A stretch of 21,518 nucleotides of DNA from a virus. The stretch lies in IMG/VR virus record IMGVR_UViG_3300047476_000663, positions 1 to 21,518 of that record. One strand, written 5' to 3'. Positions 13,136 to 21,371 of the stretch are shown piece after piece; within the stretch, counting starts at the first letter, position 1, and the number at the start of each line of letters is the position of its first letter. The notes beneath the pieces were generated by a model that ran no database searches, had not been told where the DNA came from, and was given only the letters and a program-made list of their open reading frames with translations. Both the position numbers and the translations under genes were made by a program.

Positions 13136-13141
13136 TCGGCG

Positions 13142-13148
13142 ATAAATA
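13142..13148 (+). promoter_or_regulatory. Late promoter box for gp14-gp15
   Basis: ATAAATA in GCGATAAATACTTG, 20 nt upstream of the gp14 ATG. The leader GATAACAGGAT carries the ribosome site and nearly copies the gp13 leader. No matching upstream arm is seen here, so the gp13 hairpin is not repeated. Confidence 0.72.
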
Positions 13149-13168
13149 CTTGATAACAGGATATAGTA

Positions 13169-14596
13169 ATGCCGCGTCTTTCACTCTATCGTCCAAATAA
13201 GGGCAACGATTATAAATTTATTGATAGAAATATCAGTGAACAATTTACTGTAGGCGGAGTTGATGTTAATCTACACAAGTACATTGGCTTACTTGATACT
13301 GGATTTATTAGTAATTCCGAACCTGGCAACACAGGTATTACCAGCATACAAGATATGTTGTTTTTGGAAAATAGAGATCGCAAGTATGATACCAGTGTAT
13401 ATACTATGCGCACACAATTCCGCATGATTGACAGCGACTTTGACCTACAGCAATTTGGTCTATTCTTAACTGGCGATACTATATTTGCTACGTTCCATTT
13501 AAACGATATGATCGACACACTTGGCCGTAAGATTATGGTAGGTGATGTGCTTGAGATGCCTTTTCTTAAAGACTTCTATCCTTTAGATGATACCATCGGA
13601 GCGGCACTTAAACGTTATTATGTAATCCAAGACGCTACTCGTGCAGCAGAAGGATTTAGTCCTTTGTGGTATCCACACTTGTGGCGTGTCAAACTTCAAC
13701 CGTTGGTAGACAGTCAAGAATACAGAGACATACTTGATAACTTACCAGGCGTTGATAACAATGGTAATGGCGAATTTGATCCTGGCGAGACCTCGTTAGG
13801 CGACTTGCTTACTACATATAACACACTCATCGGCATTAATGATGCTATTGTACAACGTGCAGAGGACGATGTGCCTAAGAGCGGGTACGATACCAGCCAA
13901 ATTTATGTATTACCGGGCTTATCAGATGCTGGTGCATTAGATGCCAGCTCAATCACCGAAGATGCCAGCGAAGCTAATCGAAATACCAGCGAGCAGTATG
14001 TAACAACTACACAGAAAGTAAACGGATATTTAACCGGCGACGGGTCTCTACCAAGTGGTCAGGCTGTTGCAGCAGGTATTAGTTTTCCGTTAGATGCTAA
14101 TGTCGGAGATTATTTCCTACGATTAGACTATATGCCTAATCGATTGTTCAGATACGACAGTAGACGTTGGGTTAAAGTAGAAGATGCAGTTCGTACTAAT
14201 TTAACTCCTGGTCCAAATAACCTAACACAACGCAGCAGTTTTGTTAATAACTCTAATAAATTTATGAGCAATGCTGTAGTATGGGACGCTATTAAAATTT
14301 CAAGTCCATATACACCATTAGCAAATGCTGCAACCTTAACATTTACATTGAGCAATACCAGCCCTTATGGTACTGTAGTAACTAAAACACCATATGTAAG
14401 CACCTACGGAGTTAGAACGTTTTTAAATGGTGCAAAAATATCTAATACTATGGGCAACACAGCAGGTAATATTTCGTTCACTACAACTAATTTATTGCCG
14501 ATTGGAAGCGTATTAGAATATACAGTATACGAACATGTAATCAACGAACGTCAGAGCTTGAGTCAAGCACTGCGTCCTTCAGCGGATAATTTATAA
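13169..14596 (+). CDS. 14: Neck protein gp14, with C-terminal extension
   Basis: 475 residues against 256 in T4. The N-terminal 190 residues match the gp14 architecture: MRTQFRMIDSDFDLQQFGLFLTGDTIFATFHLNDMI, then VGDVLEMPFL (T4: EGDLIYFPM), then KRYYVIQDATRAAEGFSPLWYPHLWRVKLQPLVDSQEY. In T4, gp14 stacks with gp13 on the portal to close the head and bind the tail. Residues 196-207 (DNNGNGEFDPGE) form a calcium-loop-like motif. Residues 313-334 (GDYFLRL...FRYDSRRW) are an aromatic module shared with gp18 and gp15. Residues 385-455 look like a beta-sandwich (FLNGAKISN...LPIGSVLEYTVYE) similar to a fibre segment. The identity is strengthened by gp15 following with a 1-base overlap (TAATG). Confidence 0.8.
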   Translation: MPRLSLYRPNKGNDYKFIDRNISEQFTVGGVDVNLHKYIGLLDTGFISNSEPGNTGITSIQDMLFLENRDRKYDTSVYTMRTQFRMIDSDFDLQQFGLFLTGDTIFATFHLNDMIDTLGRKIMVGDVLEMPFLKDFYPLDDTIGAALKRYYVIQDATRAAEGFSPLWYPHLWRVKLQPLVDSQEYRDILDNLPGVDNNGNGEFDPGETSLGDLLTTYNTLIGINDAIVQRAEDDVPKSGYDTSQIYVLPGLSDAGALDASSITEDASEANRNTSEQYVTTTQKVNGYLTGDGSLPSGQAVAAGISFPLDANVGDYFLRLDYMPNRLFRYDSRRWVKVEDAVRTNLTPGPNNLTQRSSFVNNSNKFMSNAVVWDAIKISSPYTPLANAATLTFTLSNTSPYGTVVTKTPYVSTYGVRTFLNGAKISNTMGNTAGNISFTTTNLLPIGSVLEYTVYEHVINERQSLSQALRPSADNL

Positions 14597-15975
14597 TGGC
14601 AGCCTTACAATCTTTTTTCTACGACGCTCAAATTGAGCGATTTTTAGCACAGTTTATTCGACTAATTTCAGGATTTCAAGTAGAATTTGGCAACAACACT
14701 CTACAACGTGTACCTGTTTATTGGGGAGATGGGAGTCGACAAGTTCAATCTATTATTAGTCAGAACTCTGGTAGTATTTTACCTACAGTGCCTGCAATGA
14801 CAGTTTACATCAGCGGCATGAGTTACGATCGAGCTCGTGTACAAGAACCTAACTTTATTGGTAAGATGCATATTCGACAAAAATATTACAACGAAGATAC
14901 TCAAGAATTTGAAAATCGTCAAGGCAATGCATTTACTATCGAGCGTACTATGCCCGTGCCTTATGACATGGAATTGAAACTTGACATCTGGACCAGCAAT
15001 CACAAACAAAAACTTCAATTGTTTGAACAGTTAGTTGGTTTGTTTAACCCTGCGTTAGAAATACAAAGCACCGATAACTACATTGACTGGGCCAGTTTAT
15101 CTGTAATATATTTAGATGCTGTTAATTGGTCCAGTCGATCAGTGCCTATCGGAACTGAGAATCCAATTGATGTTATGACGTTAACATTTAGTTTACCAAT
15201 TTGGGTTAGTGCTCCTGCCAAAGTTAAAAAGCTCGGAGTTATACAAAAAATTATTGCCAGCATATACGACAGTGATGGCAATTTAGCAGACGACATACTT
15301 GATGAAACCAATCTTATTTCAAGACAATATTTTACTCCGTTAGGATATGGTGTTTTATTAATTGGTAATCAGCTAACTTTGTTAAAATCAAATGAAATAG
15401 CATTACCGCGTGATCCTACATTATCGACCCCTACTAAGGTAGGAACCAAAGACATCTGGAACTCACTGATTAACGTATATGGCACATTAAAAAACGGAAC
15501 AAGTCAGATCAGACTATTACAAGAAGATGAATTTACTGAAGTTGTAGGTACTGTGAGTTATCATCCAACAGATGATAGCATATTAATATTCAATGCTGAT
15601 ATTGATACCTACCCAACAAACACACTGCCATCTATAACTGCTATTATCGATCCTTACAAAAATACCAATGTTGGTATTACACAACCAGCTATCGGAACTC
15701 GTTATTTGATACTAAACGATATAGGAAATTTCAGTAATGCAACCGGCTCTGCTGCTTGGAGAGGAAGCGATAATCGTGATTTGGTAGCACACGCAAATGA
15801 TATTATTGAATATAATGGCACTCATTGGAGTGTATCATTTGACAGTCAATCTGATTCTACGCTACAATATGTAAGTAATCTAACCACAGGCACTCAATAC
15901 AAATGGAATCTCAATCAGTGGGTAAAAAGCTGGGAAGGCGAATACAAGGAAGGAACTTGGACTCTGGTGTTATAG
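14596..15975 (+). CDS. 15: Tail sheath terminator gp15, with C-terminal extension
   Basis: 459 residues against 272 in T4. gp15 caps the sheath and tube at the neck end and joins the tail to the head. The T4 pattern is clear: FFYDAQIERFLAQFIRLISGFQVEF (7-31; T4 FYNSSFRRYATLMGDLFSNIQI), RVPVYWGD, LPTVPAMTVYISGMSYDRARV, PYDMELKLDIWTSNHKQKLQLFEQLVGLFNP (122-152), then VNWSSRSVPIG...MTLTFSLPIWVSAP (176-207). Residues about 290-459 are additional and hold two aromatic modules, IGTRYLILNDIG...DIIEYNGTHW (366-411) and TGTQYKWNLNQW (431-442). It is translationally coupled to gp14 by TAATG. Confidence 0.88.
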   Translation: MAALQSFFYDAQIERFLAQFIRLISGFQVEFGNNTLQRVPVYWGDGSRQVQSIISQNSGSILPTVPAMTVYISGMSYDRARVQEPNFIGKMHIRQKYYNEDTQEFENRQGNAFTIERTMPVPYDMELKLDIWTSNHKQKLQLFEQLVGLFNPALEIQSTDNYIDWASLSVIYLDAVNWSSRSVPIGTENPIDVMTLTFSLPIWVSAPAKVKKLGVIQKIIASIYDSDGNLADDILDETNLISRQYFTPLGYGVLLIGNQLTLLKSNEIALPRDPTLSTPTKVGTKDIWNSLINVYGTLKNGTSQIRLLQEDEFTEVVGTVSYHPTDDSILIFNADIDTYPTNTLPSITAIIDPYKNTNVGITQPAIGTRYLILNDIGNFSNATGSAAWRGSDNRDLVAHANDIIEYNGTHWSVSFDSQSDSTLQYVSNLTTGTQYKWNLNQWVKSWEGEYKEGTWTLVL

Positions 15976-16385
15976 AAGGTGTGGGAACTTTTATCTATTG
16001 CACTACCACTGGCCGTTATCTGTTTATCTTACGTAATACAAAAAAATATTCTGGTACTTGGGGTTTAGCAGGTGGTGGAATTGAGCCTGGCGAACAATTA
16101 TTATCCAGCTTGCATAGAGAGTTAGTTGAAGAATTAGGTTATAACTTTTCTGAAACTAAGGTTATTCCTATAGAAAAGTTCACCAGCGCCAATGAACGAT
16201 TCACCTATCATACTTTTCTTATTCCAGTGGACGAAGAGTTTGTTCCTGATCTAAACTACGAGCATAGAGGCTTTTGTTGGGTTAGTTTAGCAGATCACCC
16301 TAAGCCTTTGCACCCCGGAGTATGGAGAACTATCAGTTTTGATACTGTTGTAAAAAAATTAAAAACCTTAGAAGAATTACTATAA
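15957..16385 (+). CDS. Nudix hydrolase
   Basis: 142 residues if begun at TTG 15957, which has AAGGA 6 nt upstream. An in-frame ATG at 15903 would add 18 residues that merely re-read gp15 codons and would overlap gp15 by 73 nt. The Nudix box Gx5Ex7REUxEExGU is complete: G40, E46, R54, E55, E58, E59, G61 in the short form, which binds metal and cleaves nucleoside diphosphates linked to another group. Flanking TWGLAGGGIEPGE and FCWVSL are typical. The substrate cannot be told; candidates include oxidised dNTPs, ADP-ribose, NAD(H) or sugar nucleotides. Some sugar-nucleotide Nudix enzymes (GDP-mannose type) share the TWxLPGG pattern. It is read from the gp14-gp15 late transcript and ends with a 6-nt tail-to-tail overlap with the next gene. 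Confidence 0.88.
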   Translation: MDSGVIEGVGTFIYCTTTGRYLFILRNTKKYSGTWGLAGGGIEPGEQLLSSLHRELVEELGYNFSETKVIPIEKFTSANERFTYHTFLIPVDEEFVPDLNYEHRGFCWVSLADHPKPLHPGVWRTISFDTVVKKLKTLEELL

Positions 16386-17117
16386 GCTGGCTTCAAGTAC
16401 AAACTCTGTGTGAGAAATTTGTCTAAAGTTGGTACAGTATTTCCAAGGTTCAGGAATACGTTCTGTATTAAATTGTGTAACACGAATAAATTCAGTATCA
16501 TCGTACGCATCAAATACCTGCTTACGATCATTAATCCATTTGTCATCTAAAATATTAGTTCTAATACTATCATATCCGTTAGTGCCAGCGTATACATTAT
16601 AGTTGAAATTTTCGTCAGGTTGACCATCAAATCCTAACATAAATATTTTTTTGTGCCCATCAAATGCCGCAAGATATAATGCAGTAGTGCCTGCATCTGA
16701 ATAAGGATCGTATGGTGTTAGATAAAATTTATTTGGGTACTCTAATAAATGAATAGCATTAGTATATACAATATTATTATTGACGTATTCAGATTCGGCT
16801 ATTTCTCTGATTATAGTAGCATTTCCATTAGCAATTAAAAAATCTGGAGTAAAGTCTCTGTACAATGCATTGCATCCGTATGTCTGAACCGTGTCTGCTC
16901 CTAAATGCCCGCTATGATTTTTAAGATGTTGTAGGTTAAATGTCAGTCTGCTGGGGCCATTACCTAATACTACAGCACGATTAGATATTTGATTATTTTC
17001 TACAGCATTCTGCACTAATTCGACGGTATCATGCCAGATACCGTCGGTATAGTTTCTATCAACTACAATGTTCTCGTTTCTATAGTTTTTTCGATACTGT
17101 TTATATATTTTTAACAT
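16380..17117 (-). CDS. MptE/DUF115-like Rossmann protein, possible sugar-modifying enzyme
   Basis: 245 residues, cytoplasmic, no membrane segment. It has motifs like the 6-hydroxymethylpterin pyrophosphokinase MptE-like/DUF115 fold, which also occurs in motility-associated and sialyltransferase-type glycosyltransferases: VVLGNGPS (49-56), YGCNALYRDFTPDFLIA (80-96), a small-residue helix AGTTALYLAAFDGHKKIFMLGFDG (142-165), and an Asp/Tyr-rich C-terminal half. This set usually binds an activated nucleotide or nucleotide-sugar. The gene starts 3 nt after the fibre stop with no clear Shine-Dalgarno, so it is coupled to the fibre gene. That neighbour suggests modification of the fibre or of a surface glycan, but the evidence is positional only. 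It converges with the Nudix gene, overlapping by 6 nt. Confidence 0.75.
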   Translation of the reverse strand: MLKIYKQYRKNYRNENIVVDRNYTDGIWHDTVELVQNAVENNQISNRAVVLGNGPSRLTFNLQHLKNHSGHLGADTVQTYGCNALYRDFTPDFLIANGNATIIREIAESEYVNNNIVYTNAIHLLEYPNKFYLTPYDPYSDAGTTALYLAAFDGHKKIFMLGFDGQPDENFNYNVYAGTNGYDSIRTNILDDKWINDRKQVFDAYDDTEFIRVTQFNTERIPEPWKYCTNFRQISHTEFVLEASL

Positions 17118-17120
17118 AAA

Positions 17121-20100
17121 TTATTTGATATAGCTTGTAGTTACTCGCACATTACTATTAGTTAAACTTGTGCTGGTGTAGTACAATTGAACGTTTCCGC
17201 CCAACACGTTAGCACTTAAGGTACCCATTGCTGTTCCGTTGTTAATTACACCATATACACTAACAAATGCATTGCCTACCCCGTCGGTAACCACAATAGC
17301 ATCCATACTTTCAATATTTGTTGATCCACGTTTAGCTTGTACTACATATTTTGCAGTACTGAACTTAGTCTGTACAAAAGTATCTAACACATATGGTGCA
17401 CTTGAATTAGCAATATTAATACTTGGGTTTTGATTAGCTAATTTAGCATTATTTACTAAGCTGACAATACCATCTGTAGTGACGCTAATTCTTGGAGTAG
17501 CTGCTGATTCACCTGTGGTAATGTTTGCATAATTGTTAGCTAAATCTGTTAAGTCAATACTGTTAAAGCCGTTTGAGCTTGTTAGTGCAGAAATTACAGA
17601 TGTTGTTGTTAATGTACGCACCTCAATTAAGTCACCTTCAGCTGGTGCTTCAGTAAAGGTTAATGTTGTTCCTACAATACCGTATGCAGTTGTTGGTGCT
17701 TGTACCACACCGTTGATACTAATAATTGTACTATTAGTTGTGCTGGCATTGTTGACTGTAAATGCTGTTGCTACTCCGTTACCAAATAACTGTTCACTGG
17801 TAATAACTGTAGTACTTGCACCTGGTACTGCCCACTCTGATCCGTTATACCACTCAAGGTTGTTAACAGTTGTATTGAAGCGTAACATACCTGTTAGATC
17901 AACGTTACCAGTATTACTTGGACGGAATGCAGTTGATCCTACAGGAACTATCATTGCATCTGTTGACCGTACCGCAAATGTTGCGCCTTTAAGTGGTATG
18001 GTGTTTCCTTCAAACCCTGGACCGTTAATAAACAAGTGTTGATTGCCTACATCATAAACAACACCAGCTTCATTTGTTTTACCTTTGATTACAATATTGC
18101 CCGAAGTTTTGTTATAATTAAATATTGCGCCACCGGCAACTACTAAATTAGCGCCTACACCAACACCACCTGCTACTGTTAACGCACCAGTTCTTGGAGT
18201 TATTGCAGAACCACTACTGTATATTGTTACGTTTGAATTTGTAGCACTAAATGATGCAATAACGTTAGCTTTCTCTGTTCCGCCAACTGTAATGTCAACG
18301 TCCCCACCTGCACCAACAATAAAGTCAGTACCCACAGATTGGATGTAACCAGTTGATGCAGTTAATCTTGTAGTTGGATCAGTGTATCCAGATCCTACCA
18401 TACCAAATAGTGCAGTAATTCCTATATCTGATTCTAATCTATATGCACTTACACCTACGTTACTTAGGTTACGTACAGATGCATTTAGGTATGCGCTGTT
18501 GTTACCGTTGATGCTAAGAGCATCACCTGCATCTGAACTTGCAGAAGGTAATTCTAATCCGATAATTAATTTCTTATCAGCGGCAATGTTTATATTGCCT
18601 GCAACACCTACGCCACCTGCTACTGTTAACGCACCAGTTGTGTATGTTGCACTACCAGTAGTTGCACGTACATTAGCACCGCCTCTGACTGTAGTAACAC
18701 CGCTTGGTGTGCCCATTGTTACGTTTGCTTCACCGGCAAAGTTTATTGCAGTTGCTACTGTGTTATATAAGTTTTGTGTTACCTGTGAACCTACTACAGT
18801 TGGATTGTTAATGGTTAATGTACCACTTGTAGCACCAAACTCTAAATTAGTTGCAGCTTTAAATGCATCAACTGTAGCTGGAGTACTTGCAAATATGTAA
18901 TTGCTTGCGCTGGTATCTAAGTATGCGCCACCTTGGAAGATATTACCTGCTAAGCCTAAGCCGCCTGCACTTACTATAGATCCTGTTGATGTACTTGTGC
19001 TTTCTGTTGAACTGTTAGCCCAAATGCCGCCAGTTACACCTACAGTAGCAAATATACCGCCACTTGCACTTACATTGCCTGTTACGTTTAATGAACTACC
19101 ACGGTAGTCTGTAGCAACAACGTTACCAGTTGAATTTAATTGCGTAAAGAAGCCTGCTGCTGGGGATACGTTACCTATAACAGTTGCTTGAATGTCACGG
19201 GCATATAAACTACCGCCAATACCAGCACCACCGGTTACTATTAATGCACCTGTGCCTGTAGTAGATGATGCAGTAGCATCTGTTAAGAATAAATTACCTG
19301 CTTTAATGCCGTCCCACAAGGTATCACTGTTAAATGTTAGTGTGCCGCCTGCAGGTTCTGATACGTTACTAAAGAATTTCCATACACCATCCGAGTCATC
19401 ACGAACAACACCGCTGGTTGCTTCAACGTTAGCTGGGCCACCTACAAATGAGCTGTAAAAACCAATATCATAATTGTATGGATATGTTACATTAGCACGG
19501 AAGTTAACTAACGGGTCAACGATCGTTAAGTATTGATAGCTTGTACCAATAATATTTGCGGCATATACGTTACCACCAACCCATAAATCTTTAGCAATTG
19601 CTGCACCACCAGCTACTGTTAGCGCACCACCTGTGCTTACACCGGTTGAGTTTGTTATATCAGTAAACGATACCACGCCTGCTGTAGTTAATGAACTTTG
19701 TAATATAGCAGCGCCTTGTGCTAATAAGTTAGCACCAATGACTGCGTTGCCAGTAATACCAACACCACCTGCTACTGTTAATGCGCCAGTTGTTGGTGTT
19801 GTTGACTGTGTGTTAGGGTTTCTAAATACTGCTGTGATACTGCTGGCTGTATTACCACCAACAATAACACTAACTTTCTTAGTACCAGGAGTGCTTGCAC
19901 CTACTACTAAATTACCACCTTGCCCTGTTGTAACGTTACCTTGTACATACATGTAACCATCGTTACCTGCAAGTGCGTTAGTTAAACTGTTATCTTGGGT
20001 TCCATCCCAGTTAGCAGTTGTAATACCCATGTCAATGTAGTGATCTACATCACCGCCGTCACCGGCTGTAGCTACCCAATCTGTACTTGCTTGAGCGCCT

Positions 20101-21284
20101 GTATTTAGATTTTCAAAGTTATTTTGCGCATAACCATTGAAGTCAGCTGAAGTTTGAAGAACTGTTTGTGGTAATGGTGTATATCCAGGAGTACCTGCGT
20201 ATAGTGCACCAAATCCGTTAGCATCTCCGTAGAATACACCAGCATTACTGATAATAGTAAACGAATTACCAACAACGTTTAGGTTACCACCAACCCATAA
20301 ATTACCAGCTATACTTGTGCCACCGCTAACCTGTAATGCTCCTGTACCTAAACCTGTTGCTGGAGTTGTATTAGTAAGTGTAGTTAACCCGCTGGCTGTT
20401 AGTGTAGTAAATGCCGCAGTGCTTGGTGTAGCATTGCCAATTGGTGTGCTATTAATAGCAGAGAATTGAGCTAATCCACCTAATACGTTACCTGTGATGT
20501 TTAAATTACCACCAGTTAAATATGCACCAGCATTACCGATAGTAACTGCTGAAATATTTCCAATTGTTGCTGTACTTGCTGTTAGGTAGCTGGCCCCAAC
20601 TGTTGAAGCTAATACGTTACCTGTTGTATTAATCTGTCCTGCAATTAATGTAGCAGCACTTACATTACCAGACATATTAACACTGGCACCTGTGAATACT
20701 GCACCAGTATTACCAAATGTAACTGCTGAAATATTTCCTATTGTTGCTGTACTTGCTGTTAAGAAACTTGCACCAACAGTTGATGCTAATACGTTACCCG
20801 AAACATTTAAGTTTGCACCTTCAATTCCGCCTTCTGAAATGATTGCGCCAATTCTTGCAGAATATATTACATCTAAGTTACCAAGACTTACGTTAGCAAA
20901 CGAAGTTTGGTTAATATTACCGTAGGTAGTTCCTGATTCAGTGGTACCAACGAATCTAAATTCGTTACTGTATTCATTCCATATAAGAGCTTGATTTAAC
21001 AGTGAACCACGGTTAAAAATAAATCCTAAATCATATGTGTTAGTACCGCTAAACGCATTGTTCATAACGATCAACGGATCGTTTACGAATGTGTTTGTGC
21101 TGGCTACTGTTAGGTATGTACTTGACCCCTGTACTGTCAAGTTACCAGTGATAGTAACATCACTGGTCATTGTTAGGTTAGTGTTGAATAAACTACCTAC
21201 AATAGAACCCGGAACAATCTTTGCATTGGCATAGATAGTTGAGTCTAAGATTTGATTATTCTTAATTCTGGTTAAGACTGACAT
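17121..21284 (-). CDS. Long repeat-containing tail fibre-like structural protein
   Basis: 1387 residues, almost free of cysteine, rich in Gly/Thr/Ser/Ala/Asn. The N-terminus MSVLTRIKNNQILDSTIYANAKIVPGSIVG is a head or attachment domain. Residues 60-112 and 583-640 are two versions of a domain of the form L..DPLI/V...YDIGF...(R)D..DG.W.F. Seven TGALxVxGGxGIxGN modules occur near residues 314, 499, 551, 678, 767, 883 and 1032. A near-identical pair, GNVLASTVGASF/YLTASTATIGN, starts near 163 and 222. Near 1130-1152 is an aromatic module (GMLRFNTTVNNLEWYNGSEW). Residues 1158-1225 form a beta-sandwich (ISINGVVQAPTTAYGI...APAEGDLIEV), and the C-terminal domain (1298-1387, YVLDTFVQTKFSTAKYVVQAKRG...NVRVTTSYIK) is of a marine T4-like fibre type. 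Probably trimeric and host-facing. Late promoter at 21372. The plus-strand ORFs across it are antisense shadows. Confidence 0.85.
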   Translation of the reverse strand: MSVLTRIKNNQILDSTIYANAKIVPGSIVGSLFNTNLTMTSDVTITGNLTVQGSSTYLTVASTNTFVNDPLIVMNNAFSGTNTYDLGFIFNRGSLLNQALIWNEYSNEFRFVGTTESGTTYGNINQTSFANVSLGNLDVIYSARIGAIISEGGIEGANLNVSGNVLASTVGASFLTASTATIGNISAVTFGNTGAVFTGASVNMSGNVSAATLIAGQINTTGNVLASTVGASYLTASTATIGNISAVTIGNAGAYLTGGNLNITGNVLGGLAQFSAINSTPIGNATPSTAAFTTLTASGLTTLTNTTPATGLGTGALQVSGGTSIAGNLWVGGNLNVVGNSFTIISNAGVFYGDANGFGALYAGTPGYTPLPQTVLQTSADFNGYAQNNFENLNTGAQASTDWVATAGDGGDVDHYIDMGITTANWDGTQDNSLTNALAGNDGYMYVQGNVTTGQGGNLVVGASTPGTKKVSVIVGGNTASSITAVFRNPNTQSTTPTTGALTVAGGVGITGNAVIGANLLAQGAAILQSSLTTAGVVSFTDITNSTGVSTGGALTVAGGAAIAKDLWVGGNVYAANIIGTSYQYLTIVDPLVNFRANVTYPYNYDIGFYSSFVGGPANVEATSGVVRDDSDGVWKFFSNVSEPAGGTLTFNSDTLWDGIKAGNLFLTDATASSTTGTGALIVTGGAGIGGSLYARDIQATVIGNVSPAAGFFTQLNSTGNVVATDYRGSSLNVTGNVSASGGIFATVGVTGGIWANSSTESTSTSTGSIVSAGGLGLAGNIFQGGAYLDTSASNYIFASTPATVDAFKAATNLEFGATSGTLTINNPTVVGSQVTQNLYNTVATAINFAGEANVTMGTPSGVTTVRGGANVRATTGSATYTTGALTVAGGVGVAGNINIAADKKLIIGLELPSASSDAGDALSINGNNSAYLNASVRNLSNVGVSAYRLESDIGITALFGMVGSGYTDPTTRLTASTGYIQSVGTDFIVGAGGDVDITVGGTEKANVIASFSATNSNVTIYSSGSAITPRTGALTVAGGVGVGANLVVAGGAIFNYNKTSGNIVIKGKTNEAGVVYDVGNQHLFINGPGFEGNTIPLKGATFAVRSTDAMIVPVGSTAFRPSNTGNVDLTGMLRFNTTVNNLEWYNGSEWAVPGASTTVITSEQLFGNGVATAFTVNNASTTNSTIISINGVVQAPTTAYGIVGTTLTFTEAPAEGDLIEVRTLTTTSVISALTSSNGFNSIDLTDLANNYANITTGESAATPRISVTTDGIVSLVNNAKLANQNPSINIANSSAPYVLDTFVQTKFSTAKYVVQAKRGSTNIESMDAIVVTDGVGNAFVSVYGVINNGTAMGTLSANVLGGNVQLYYTSTSLTNSNVRVTTSYIK
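20524..20621 (-). repeat. Direct repeat copy A inside the fibre gene
   Basis: A 98-nt segment matching 20701-20798 with about a dozen substitutions and no gaps. The offset is 177 nt, exactly 59 codons. It encodes the GNVLASTVGASYLTASTATIGN module. In-frame duplication within the coding sequence. Confidence 0.8.
20701..20798 (-). repeat. Direct repeat copy B inside the fibre gene
   Basis: Partner of 20524-20621. It encodes GNVLASTVGASFLTASTATIGN and the following ISAVTFGNTGA stretch. High DNA identity suggests a recent duplication or gene conversion between copies. Confidence 0.8.
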
Positions 21285-21337
21285 TTATGGTTAAACTCCG
21301 CAATAGTTTTTACACTGTTTTCTGCTTGCGGTTCCAT
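21272..21337 (-). CDS. Possible 21-aa leader peptide before the fibre gene
   Basis: ATG 21337 to TAA 21272-21274, encoding MEPQAENSVKTIAEFNHKCQS. It has the best ribosome site in the area (AAGGGG just before AAT-ATG), lies downstream of the late promoter at 21372, and overlaps the fibre start by 13 nt. It may be a translated leader or a coupling device for the fibre gene, whose own site is only GGAG 11 nt before its ATG. It is short, so chance is possible. Confidence 0.35.
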   Translation of the reverse strand: MEPQAENSVKTIAEFNHKCQS

Positions 21338-21371
21338 ATTCCCCTTGAGCAAGGTACAGTTGTGTTAGTAG

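Noticed and set aside
13120-13140. GCCG...CGGC inverted repeat before gp14 as a second ribosome-site hairpin
   Set aside because: Only 4 bp, and it does not include the gp14 ribosome site; it overlaps the opposite-strand -35.
16639-16645. ATAAATA on the plus strand as another late promoter
   Set aside because: It lies inside a minus-strand gene with no plus-strand gene downstream; likely chance in AT-rich DNA.
18160-20350. Regularly recurring short DNA repeats that could suggest a CRISPR array
   Set aside because: The repeats are diverged, in frame, and encode TGALxVAGGVG modules; spacing is irregular (tens to hundreds of bases).
17239-21234. Many plus-strand ORFs of 60-170 aa across the fibre gene
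   Set aside because: They are antisense to a continuous 1387-aa frame, have biased Ala/Val/Pro/Thr composition expected from reading Gly/Thr/Asn-rich repeats backwards, and lack ribosome sites.
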